This document shows, in pieces, positions 1 to 6,190 of a stretch of 6,190 bases of DNA; position 1 is the first letter of the stretch, and every line of letters begins with the position of its first letter. A program made the position numbers and the translations under genes. The notes below the pieces were generated by a model. That model was not told the DNA's origin. It did no database searches and saw only the letters and a program-made list of their open reading frames with translations. This DNA comes from Candidatus Equibacterium intestinale (GTDB lineage: Bacteria; Bacteroidota; Bacteroidia; Bacteroidales; UBA932). The stretch is from contig JAGHVP010000119.1 of assembly GCA_018064305.1 (NCBI GenBank), positions 1 to 6,190 of the forward strand, in the 5' to 3' direction.

Positions 1-512
1 ACGCATACCTGCAGCCACTCCATCACGGCGCGTGCCATACCCAGCGGGGTGTCACCGTACATCGATGTGATGCGTTCGCCCAGCGAGCCGTGGTTCAGAC
101 CGATGCGCAGCGCAGTGCCATACTCCCGGCAGATTCCAATAAGTTCCTTGAACTTTCCCATCGCCACCGAATGGTCGCGGCTGAAGTTGCCCGGATTGAT
201 GCGGACCTTGTCGGCAATGCCGCGTGCGGCGGCAAGTGCCACGTCTGCGGAGAAATGCACATCAGCAACGACAGGAATGTCACATCCTGCAGCGCGCATC
301 CGCTTCTTTATCTCTCCCAGTGATTCAACCTGACGCAGCCCCTGGGTGGTGAGACGCACCATCTGGCAGCCGCACTTCCATAGACTCAGACACTGGGCCG
401 TGCTGGCCTCGACGTCAAGGGTGTCGGTGTTGCACATCGACTGGACCACGATTGGGAAGCCGTGTCCTATTGTTACATTGCCTGCCTTGCAGACAAGAAA
501 TTCCGTACTCAT
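1..512 (-). CDS. ispG: IspG (GcpE), 4-hydroxy-3-methylbut-2-enyl diphosphate synthase, N-terminal part; 3' end beyond the window
   Basis: IspG is the cytosolic [4Fe-4S] enzyme that reductively opens the cyclic diphosphate MEcPP to give HMBPP, the penultimate step of the MEP isoprenoid pathway. I translated 170 residues from the ATG at 512-510. Family motifs seen in order are VQSM (23-26), NTDT (28-31), VADVHF (82-87), KVRINPGN (102-109) and RIGLNHGSLGERI (136-148), all from the TIM-barrel substrate domain. The text after that, with YGDTPLGM at 152-159, resembles the larger plant-type IspG, which carries an extra central domain and is the form known in Bacteroidota; this is inferred because the rest is missing. 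The cluster-binding cysteines belong to the C-terminal domain and are not visible. The start overlaps the stop of the upstream beta-barrel gene in an ATGA junction. No Shine-Dalgarno sequence precedes it, so translation may rely on coupling. The identification is firm. Confidence 0.95.
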   Translation of the reverse strand, partial: MSTEFLVCKAGNVTIGHGFPIVVQSMCNTDTLDVEASTAQCLSLWKCGCQMVRLTTQGLRQVESLGEIKKRMRAAGCDIPVVADVHFSADVALAAARGIADKVRINPGNFSRDHSVAMGKFKELIGICREYGTALRIGLNHGSLGERITSMYGDTPLGMARAVMEWLQVC

Positions 513-1288
513 AGCTTGAAATATAATGTTCCGCTGAATAAAAATACGCGGGGATAGGCGAACAGCCAGTACTCGTCGTGATAGAAATATGTGTGGTAGT
601 AACTGCTCAGCCCCCATTTGTAATTGCATTCCAGATGGAATTCGAACGGCTTGAACACAACTCCCAGTCCGCCGCCGAACATGAGCCCGTAGTCATAGCG
701 GTTGTCTTTGTAGTTCCAGTTGCCCGGCAGAGGATATGTGTACGAGTCTTCATCACGGTCGTTGCTCAATCTGTATCCTGCGTACGGACCTAGATTAATG
801 AGGATTCGGAAGGCTGAGAAATTGAGCCTGAAGTTGCACAGCAGATCAAGCTCCGCAACGGTGTATGTCTCGTTTCTGAGATATTCGGCGGTGAAGCCTT
901 CGCGTCCGAGACGTGCCACAGCCTGGGTCCCGAAATTGTCCAGCATGTCCCACAGGTTGTTGTAGTATGTGTAAACTATTGAAAAGTTGTTGGGGCATAT
1001 AATCTGGCCCATACCGACGTCGGGCGTAATGTGGGCACCTGACAGGTTTACACCGTAGCGCACGCCTATCATGCTGCTCGATTTGTATTTCTTCACCGGC
1101 TTGGTGTTGACATCCTGGCTGAGGACATCCAGTCCGTTAGGAAGCCCGGCATTGTAGTCTGTCAGGGTGAAAACTGTGTCAAGTCCGCTCTCCTTGCCGT
1201 CTTCTTCAAGATCCTGCGCCCACATGGCGGCAGGAACCGCCACAAGCAGCACAAGGGCCGCGAACACTATTCTTCTGATATTCTGCAT
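509..1288 (-). CDS. Predicted outer-membrane beta-barrel protein of unknown function, 259 aa
   Basis: The first 24 or so residues form a Sec signal peptide: an RR pair at 5-6, a hydrophobic core of about residues 7-20, and a probable cleavage after AMWA, leaving QDLEED. The mature protein has a low-complexity acidic start (to about residue 65) and then alternating polar/aromatic stretches typical of beta-strands, for example around 73-85, 102-110, 145-172, 199-226 and 240-259. It is rich in Tyr, Phe and Asn and ends LYFKL, like a terminal barrel strand. Size and pattern resemble the small PorT-like outer-membrane barrels common in Bacteroidota, but I see no motif that fixes a family. The start is the Met opening the signal peptide. 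Its ATG shares one base with the TAA of the lipoprotein gene (TAATG), and its TGA overlaps the ispG start. Its position directly after a lipoprotein suggests the two may act together; this is inference. The function is unknown. Confidence 0.8.
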   Translation of the reverse strand: MQNIRRIVFAALVLLVAVPAAMWAQDLEEDGKESGLDTVFTLTDYNAGLPNGLDVLSQDVNTKPVKKYKSSSMIGVRYGVNLSGAHITPDVGMGQIICPNNFSIVYTYYNNLWDMLDNFGTQAVARLGREGFTAEYLRNETYTVAELDLLCNFRLNFSAFRILINLGPYAGYRLSNDRDEDSYTYPLPGNWNYKDNRYDYGLMFGGGLGVVFKPFEFHLECNYKWGLSSYYHTYFYHDEYWLFAYPRVFLFSGTLYFKL

Positions 1289-3087
1289 TACTGGAAAAGC
1301 TCTTTAAGGTTGATGTCTTGAGTCACGTCCATCTGCTCCTGGATTTCGAAATTCTTGCTGCCGTCGGGAAGCTTGTAGAGCTTGGTGGGTTCGGCCTGCT
1401 GCCACTTGAGCAGGTTTCCGGTATCGAACAGGCCGTTGCCGTTGCGGTCTTCGGTCAGGCGCACTCCGTATTTGCCTTTCTGCAGGTAGGGGAAGAGGAG
1501 CGTCTGGTCGGAGTTGATGACATACTTGCGGTACGATTTCTTGCACGATTCATCCACCAGCTCCACAATGTAGCGCTTTCCTTCAGTGCCAGTGATGTTT
1601 GCCGTGAAGACGCTCAGCTTTTCTGTGTTGGGCAGCTGGAAGTCTTTGTCGGCCTTCTTGTTCTTGCGGTGGTATACATCGAAGAAGGTGCCTTCAGGAA
1701 CGTGCAGCTCATATTTGTATCCTGCCTGGTAGGGCTCTGTGTTCTGGAGGATATACCGCATTATGTTGGTGCTGTCCTGAATGAACGTGAATGTGCTGGT
1801 GTCGGTCTGGTTGCGGGTGTTGGTGGTGAGGAACACTATTGAATCGAGATGCATCTCTATCACGGGTGATGTGAATTCGAAAGTGATGCCGTCCTGCTCC
1901 ACATTTGTGTCGGTAAGTTCTATCTTGAGGTCGGTGATGGTGTCGGCCTCTGCTTTCTTCTTTCCTTCCGGAGTCTTAGCCTTGGCTATCTGCTCCTTCG
2001 ACATTGCTACTGCGATGTCTTCCTCGGTGAGGGCAAGGTTGCCGGTGGAGTCGGTCTTCATGTATTTGAGTGTGAGGAAGAGCGAGTCGCTGAGCTGGTA
2101 GTCGGCGTTTATCCAGAAGTCGAAGCTGTCGCGCTGCGGTGAATACTGCATTATGATATCTGCAGAGTCAACGCCCAGGATCTGGAAAGAGCTTACCTCT
2201 ACGTTCGGGGCGCTGAATGTTACATATCCTGTCTTCTCGGCCTTGCGTCCCTTGTCTTTGATGAACTGCTTCGAGTAGAATTCCTTGAATATTGCAAGCT
2301 CTATCTCTCCCTTGCGGGCAAGGCACTCGAGGGTGTCCTTCATGTCGAAAACCTGAAGTTCGTAGGCCGAGTCGTTCACCACAAGGCTGGGGGTGACGGT
2401 GGTGTCCCAGAATCCGATCTTCTCTTCACCAAGATTGTATTTGTAGTCTTTGTTTTCATCGGTGGTGGCGTAGATGCGGTATTCGATGGGCTTGACATTG
2501 CGGATCACGAAGAATCCCCAGTCATCGGTGCGGGTGGCTGCTATCGGAAGCAGGTTCATGCAGGCTGAATCGCTGAAGTCGGTGTAGAGCGAAACGATAG
2601 CATTCTTGACAGGTGTAAGGTTTTCGCAGTCCACAACTGTTCCGCATATATACATGCTGTCGACCTCGCTGCCTGTAGAGAATACATGCACGTAGCGTGG
2701 GGCCTTGTTACCTTCGTTGTTGTCTGCAAGAGCCTCGCCGAAGTCAATTGTATAGGTGGTGTTGGGAAGGAGTGTGTCGGGGAAAGACACCACTATATCC
2801 TTTCCTTTGATCTTTACTTTCGGTTTCTTCTTGGTAGGAGGTGAAAGCAGTATTCCCTGCGCGTCCTTCGCCACGGTATATTCATCGAAACGCAGGCTTA
2901 TGGTACCGCCTACAATGGGGAATCCAGTGTCGCCGCGGGCCGGAGTCACACTTATGAGCACCGGAGGAATGGTGTCCTTCGGACCGCCGGTGGGGGCCTG
3001 TGACGTGTTGGCGCAGGAGTGCGAGATAGTGCAGCAGAATGCTGTGAGCAGAATTGCTGCCGCTGCAATAAGTCCGTTCTTCTTCAT
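1288..3087 (-). CDS. Ig-like (SbsA/Big_5-type) domain lipoprotein, 599 aa
   Basis: The N-terminus is a lipoprotein signal: KK at 2-3, a hydrophobic core at about 6-19, and Cys25 as the probable lipidated residue after SHS, a lipobox that is loose by the strict consensus. The mature start, with PTGGPKDTIPP, is typical of Bacteroidota lipoproteins carrying an SbsA-type Ig-like domain (about 37-137; NTTYTIDF and HVFSTG are its late strands). Residues 146-235 look like a transthyretin/carboxypeptidase-regulatory-like beta-sandwich with an acidic loop, DENKDYKYNLGEE (210-222). Residues 250-390 are unassigned and include a Lys/Glu/Ala-rich stretch (about 359-382). Residues 395-497 look like a second Ig-like domain and 503-590 like a second sandwich with DRNGNGLFDTG (547-557), similar to a calcium-binding loop. 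No acidic surface-export signal follows Cys25, so the protein may face the periplasm. It has no catalytic motif, and its role is unknown. Both ends are TAATG one-base overlaps with the neighbouring genes. Confidence 0.88.
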   Translation of the reverse strand: MKKNGLIAAAAILLTAFCCTISHSCANTSQAPTGGPKDTIPPVLISVTPARGDTGFPIVGGTISLRFDEYTVAKDAQGILLSPPTKKKPKVKIKGKDIVVSFPDTLLPNTTYTIDFGEALADNNEGNKAPRYVHVFSTGSEVDSMYICGTVVDCENLTPVKNAIVSLYTDFSDSACMNLLPIAATRTDDWGFFVIRNVKPIEYRIYATTDENKDYKYNLGEEKIGFWDTTVTPSLVVNDSAYELQVFDMKDTLECLARKGEIELAIFKEFYSKQFIKDKGRKAEKTGYVTFSAPNVEVSSFQILGVDSADIIMQYSPQRDSFDFWINADYQLSDSLFLTLKYMKTDSTGNLALTEEDIAVAMSKEQIAKAKTPEGKKKAEADTITDLKIELTDTNVEQDGITFEFTSPVIEMHLDSIVFLTTNTRNQTDTSTFTFIQDSTNIMRYILQNTEPYQAGYKYELHVPEGTFFDVYHRKNKKADKDFQLPNTEKLSVFTANITGTEGKRYIVELVDESCKKSYRKYVINSDQTLLFPYLQKGKYGVRLTEDRNGNGLFDTGNLLKWQQAEPTKLYKLPDGSKNFEIQEQMDVTQDINLKELFQ

Positions 3088-5336
3088 TAATCTATTTCTA
3101 CTCGTTTGACTTTTTCAATTCCTTTGATCTTTGAGAATGACTCTATGATGCTGTCGATTTCGGCGCGCTCATGGACATAGAGGTCGATGTATCCTTCGAA
3201 AATCTCATCGTGAGCCTCGATTGAAATCTTTCTCATGTTGATTCCGAGGCGGTCGGTGAGTTCACCGATGACTTCGTTGAGGATTCCGAGGCGGTCTATG
3301 CCGGACAGGGCTATCCTGGCAAGGTACGACATCTTGAAGTTCTTGCTCCACTTAACGGCCACGAGCTTGTTGCCTTCAGTCGCGGCGATGTTGATGTAGG
3401 TGGGGCAGCTGGTCTTGTGGATGGTGACGATGTTGTCGTCTCCGATGACTCCGGTCACAATGTCACCGGGCACGGGATGGCAGCAGTCCGCTATCCTGAA
3501 CGACAGAGTGCCTTCGTCGATGTTCTCCTTGAGTATGTATTCGGCCTTGTGGTCGATCTTTTCAGTTGTCGTTGCGGGGGTGAGGATCTTGAAGCCCCAC
3601 ATCTGCACGTTGCGGTTCTTGGCGTTGGTCTTGAGCGCTGTGTCGAGTGTGGCGGGCAGGTCAATGAGGCCGATGGCAATCTTGTTGTAGAGGTCGTCCT
3701 TTCCGCCGGCCACCTTGTAGTAGTCGACAAGCTTGCGCACCACACGGGTCTGCATCTGGATGCCGCGCTCCGACAGAGCCTCCTTCAGCATCTGGATGCC
3801 CCGTGCCACATTGTCCTTGCTCATATCCTTGAGGCAGTCTATCACAGCATTGCGGGCTTTGGAAGTGGCAAGGAACTCCAGCCACTCGCGCTTAACCTTG
3901 GCCGATTCCGAGGTGATGATCTCCACCTGGTCTCCGTTGCGCAGCACCGTGGAGAGGTTCACAAGCCTCATGTTAACCTTGGCGGCAATGGCGTGTGCAC
4001 CTATCTTGGTGTGGACGTAGAAAGCGAAGTCGAGGGCGGTGCTGTTCTTAGGCAGGCTCTTCGACTCACCCTTGGGCGTGAATACATATATCTCGGAGGT
4101 AAGCAGCTCTGAATGGATTTCGTCAAGGAACTGCAGCGCATTCGCATCGGGATTCTCAAGTATGTCCTGAACATATTTGAGCCAGCGGTCCATGCTGCTG
4201 TCGTTGTCGCGGTTCACAATCTCTCCCTGCTTGTACGACCAGTGGGCGGCCATTCCGCGCTCGGCGATAGAGTTCATCCTTTCGCTGCGTATCTGAACCT
4301 CTATCCAGCTTCCCAGGAACATGACCGTAAGGTGCAGCGACTCATAACCGTTCACCTTGGGCTCGCTGATCCAGTCGCGCACACGGTTGGTATTGTAGCG
4401 GTAGCGCCCCGTTATCTGTGAGAAGATGCTCCAGCATTGCTCCCGCTCCGTCATGTTGTCTTTGTTCTCGAAGATTATGCGCACCGCGAAAATGTCGAAT
4501 ATCTCCTCGAAGGGGATGTTCTTGACCTGCATCTTGCGCCAGATGGAGTAGGGGGTCTTGAGCCTCTTGACAATACGAGCCTTGATGCCCGACTCCTCCA
4601 GCAGCGACTCCACCTCTGTGATGAACTTGTCGATGTTGCCGCCCTTGGCCTCCATTATCTTGTTGAGCTCGCCGCTTATACGCTTGTACTCGATCGGCTC
4701 GTTGTACTTCATCCAGATGTCTTCCATCTCGCTCTTGATGTTGTAGAGACCGAGGCGGTGTGCAAGGGGGATGAAAATATACATTGTCTCGCTCAGGATC
4801 TTCTCGCGCTTGTACTCCGGCATGTACTCGATGGTCCTGACATTGTGCAGGCGGTCTGCAAGCTTTATGAGGACGATGCGGGCGTCGTCGTTGAGGGTGA
4901 GAAGGATTCTCTTGAAGTTCTCTGCCTGAAGCGTCTTCGTGGCATTCTTTGCAGTGAGGCTGTCAAGGTCCAGGGCTGTCTTTATCTTGGTGAGGCCTTC
5001 CACCAGGCTGGCTATCTTTTCACCGAACACCATGCTGATGTCTTCGGCGGTGTATTCTGTGTCTTCCACAACATCGTGAAGCAGCGCCGCGCAGATTGAC
5101 TTGCAGCCCAGTCCGATTTCCTGCACCACAATCTTCGCCACCGCGATGGGGTGGAGGATATACGGCTCGCCGCTGCGGCGGCGCACATTGCGGTGTGCCT
5201 CGCTGGCGAATTCAAATGCCTTCACTACAAGGTCGTACTGCTCCTGGCTGGCGCACCTCCTGCGGCTTGCCTCAAGCAGCGACACCGCAGCTTCGCGGAT
5301 AACTTTGTCGTCTTCTTCTGTGAAAGTGCTATTCAT
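3087..5336 (-). CDS. Bifunctional (p)ppGpp synthetase/hydrolase, RelA/SpoT family (Rel), 749 aa
   Basis: This cytosolic enzyme makes (p)ppGpp from ATP and GDP/GTP and degrades it, controlling the stringent response. The domains follow the long-Rel order. The HD hydrolase (about 35-205) keeps the metal and catalytic residues His62, HD 87-88, ED 91-92, Asp161 and Asn165. The synthetase (about 240-370) has TPYSIWRKM, Asp281 in FDIFAVR, GYESLH (330-335) and Glu346 in EVQIR. The TGS domain is at about 415-475, with His448 at the likely tRNA-CCA contact. A zinc-finger domain has CC 618-619, His640 and Cys644, and an ACT domain spans about 672-748. The RVRD at 318-321 matches the basic RXKD motif of bifunctional enzymes rather than the EXDD of RelA-type synthetases. 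All residues needed for both activities appear intact. I chose the Met at 5336 because it starts the conserved region; an ATG at 5435 would add 33 unconserved residues read out of frame from yihY. Length is normal for the family. The symbols rel, relA and spoT are all used for such proteins. Confidence 0.96.
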   Translation of the reverse strand: MNSTFTEEDDKVIREAAVSLLEASRRRCASQEQYDLVVKAFEFASEAHRNVRRRSGEPYILHPIAVAKIVVQEIGLGCKSICAALLHDVVEDTEYTAEDISMVFGEKIASLVEGLTKIKTALDLDSLTAKNATKTLQAENFKRILLTLNDDARIVLIKLADRLHNVRTIEYMPEYKREKILSETMYIFIPLAHRLGLYNIKSEMEDIWMKYNEPIEYKRISGELNKIMEAKGGNIDKFITEVESLLEESGIKARIVKRLKTPYSIWRKMQVKNIPFEEIFDIFAVRIIFENKDNMTEREQCWSIFSQITGRYRYNTNRVRDWISEPKVNGYESLHLTVMFLGSWIEVQIRSERMNSIAERGMAAHWSYKQGEIVNRDNDSSMDRWLKYVQDILENPDANALQFLDEIHSELLTSEIYVFTPKGESKSLPKNSTALDFAFYVHTKIGAHAIAAKVNMRLVNLSTVLRNGDQVEIITSESAKVKREWLEFLATSKARNAVIDCLKDMSKDNVARGIQMLKEALSERGIQMQTRVVRKLVDYYKVAGGKDDLYNKIAIGLIDLPATLDTALKTNAKNRNVQMWGFKILTPATTTEKIDHKAEYILKENIDEGTLSFRIADCCHPVPGDIVTGVIGDDNIVTIHKTSCPTYINIAATEGNKLVAVKWSKNFKMSYLARIALSGIDRLGILNEVIGELTDRLGINMRKISIEAHDEIFEGYIDLYVHERAEIDSIIESFSKIKGIEKVKRVEID

Positions 5337-6190
5337 TATTCCTTTCTTTGATTCTTTTGTTATTACGCTGCCTTGCGGGGCGTGGCTTCTTCTTGTTGAA
5401 AAGCGGCTCGTTGTCGGGGTCGAAATCATCCACATGCTGGTAAGAGTATGTGAGATATGTCCCGAACAGGATAGACTGCCATGTGAGGTTCAGCCAGATC
5501 ATGAGCAGGGGGATGGCTGCGATGGCACCATATACACCGCTGAGCCTTGTCACCATCACCTGTGTTCCCAGGTACAGATACTGTATTATCATGAAAACGA
5601 CGCCCGCAATCAGGGCCGACCTGAGGCAGTCCTTGTATTTTACCTTGACGTGTGGAATGAATTTATACATTGCCGAGAGTATCAGCACAGTCATGCCGTA
5701 TGCCGCCAGCCAGTAGAGCTTCGATGCGAAGAACTTGATGATCTTGTAGTGGCTTATCACATCAATGAAATGAGTGAAGTAACCGAAGATGAACAGGAAC
5801 AGCATGAATCCGAACGGAATCAGGACGATTATGATGAGTGACACTCCGATGTTAGTGAAGAATCCGCGCTTCTCCTCTGTCTTCCATATTACGTTGAATG
5901 TGTTCTCAACACTAATAAGCAGCCAGATTATGATCCAGAGGAATGCGAGGAAGCTGACGATTCCGAAGAGCCCTTTTCTTGTCTGGGCAATGATGTTCTG
6001 AGCCCAGCCGAGGACCATTGTGACTATGCGCTCGTTGTCTGCTATGTATGGCTGCAGCATCTCAATCAGCATCTTGTCCATCCCGATGCCGGACATTATG
6101 AACAGCACTGTCGCCACAAGTGGCACGAGGGCCATCACGGAATAGAAACTGAGGAAGACAGATTCACGGCCTATCCGTTCGCTCAGGAAC
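5329..6190 (-). CDS. YihY/BrkB-family inner-membrane protein, 5' end beyond the window
   Basis: The reading frame stays open to the window edge (first full codon at 6189-6187), giving 286 residues without a native start. An in-frame GTG at 6138 should not be taken as the start, because the upstream 17 residues, including ESVFLSFYS, continue the first conserved membrane segment of the family. I count six hydrophobic segments in the visible part, at about 12-33, 73-95, 112-138, 155-176, 190-211 and 222-247 of the fragment. The last, with SGVYGAIAAIPLLMIWLNL followed by LFGTYLTYSYQH, matches the family signature well. A hydrophilic tail of about 35 residues follows, first acidic (DDFDPDNEP) and then strongly basic. 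BrkB/YihY proteins are polytopic inner-membrane proteins once annotated as ribonuclease BN; that assignment was later dropped, and their function remains poorly known. The stop overlaps the start of the RelA/SpoT gene by 8 nt. The family call is firm, the role is not. Confidence 0.92.
   Translation of the reverse strand, partial: FLSERIGRESVFLSFYSVMALVPLVATVLFIMSGIGMDKMLIEMLQPYIADNERIVTMVLGWAQNIIAQTRKGLFGIVSFLAFLWIIIWLLISVENTFNVIWKTEEKRGFFTNIGVSLIIIVLIPFGFMLFLFIFGYFTHFIDVISHYKIIKFFASKLYWLAAYGMTVLILSAMYKFIPHVKVKYKDCLRSALIAGVVFMIIQYLYLGTQVMVTRLSGVYGAIAAIPLLMIWLNLTWQSILFGTYLTYSYQHVDDFDPDNEPLFNKKKPRPARQRNNKRIKERNNE
5340..5345 (-). promoter_or_regulatory. Possible ribosome binding site for the RelA/SpoT gene
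   Basis: On the minus strand AAAGGA ends three bases before the ATG at 5336-5334. It is the only Shine-Dalgarno-like match at any of the four gene starts in the window, and it lies inside the end of the yihY-like coding region. The spacing is shorter than the usual 5-9 bases, and Bacteroidota generally rely little on such sites, so its use is uncertain. It does help favour this start over the one at 5435. Confidence 0.4.

Noticed and set aside
49..333. Plus-strand small ORFs opposite ispG (49-333 and 90-323)
   Set aside because: Antisense to clear IspG motifs, with no supporting start signal or homology.
1318..1842. Plus-strand open frame (174 aa) opposite the lipoprotein gene, with hydrophobic stretches
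   Set aside because: The apparent hydrophobicity comes from reading Lys/Asp/Glu/Asn-rich codons in reverse; the opposite strand encodes a coherent lipoprotein.
3417..4112. Long plus-strand open frame (231 aa) opposite the RelA/SpoT gene
   Set aside because: It lies wholly antisense to strongly conserved coding sequence, shows no known motif, and is a by-product of codon bias.
4437..5099. Plus-strand open frame (220 aa) opposite the HD and synthetase region
   Set aside because: Antisense shadow of the RelA/SpoT gene, with a composition rich in Leu, Val and His that is typical of reverse-frame translations.
5337..5435. 33-codon N-terminal extension of the RelA/SpoT protein, starting at 5435
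   Set aside because: It is an out-of-frame reading of the yihY tail, and its residues do not resemble the family. The Met at 5336 directly precedes the conserved part and has AAAGGA in front of it.
5101..5841. Plus-strand open frame (246 aa) spanning the rel/yihY junction
   Set aside because: It covers two well-identified minus-strand genes and has no signal peptide, domain or motif. Its end is a run of Glu, Asp and Gln from the complement of hydrophobic codons.
5329..6138. GTG at 6138 as the start of the YihY-like gene
   Set aside because: The frame stays open to the window edge, and the 17 residues upstream continue the conserved first membrane segment, so the true start is outside the window.

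Overview
The window looks like chromosomal DNA from a member of the Bacteroidota, most likely order Bacteroidales. The evidence is the mix of protein families (a bifunctional RelA/SpoT with an RVRD synthetase motif, an SbsA-Ig-like lipoprotein whose mature N-terminus carries PTGGPKDTIPP, and a small outer-membrane beta-barrel), the scarcity of Shine-Dalgarno sequences, and the moderate GC content. Placement below order level is a guess; gut families such as Muribaculaceae would fit. I see no mobile element, CRISPR array, RNA gene, long repeat or sign of recent transfer.

Layout: all five genes lie on the minus strand and read from high to low coordinates. In transcription order they are: (1) a YihY/BrkB-family inner-membrane protein, cut at its 5' end by the window edge (6190 to 5329); (2) a full-length RelA/SpoT (p)ppGpp synthetase-hydrolase (5336 to 3087); (3) a 599-residue Ig-like lipoprotein (3087 to 1288); (4) a 259-residue predicted outer-membrane beta-barrel protein (1288 to 509); (5) IspG of the MEP isoprenoid pathway, cut at its 3' end by the window edge (512 to 1). 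No intergenic base separates them. The junctions are an 8-nt overlap, TAATG, TAATG and ATGA, so the window is one tightly tiled, probably translationally coupled operon with no room for a conventional internal terminator. Every base is inside a gene.

How the genes fit together: RelA/SpoT sets the alarmone level, IspG makes an isoprenoid precursor (and so, among other things, undecaprenyl phosphate for cell-wall export), and the other three are envelope proteins. A link between starvation signalling and envelope or isoprenoid supply is possible but is inferred from co-location only. The least understood part is the lipoprotein/beta-barrel pair in the middle. The lipoprotein seems to contain two copies of an Ig-like plus transthyretin-like module. 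I found no convincing new system; the findings are moderate-interest observations on an essentially housekeeping operon.
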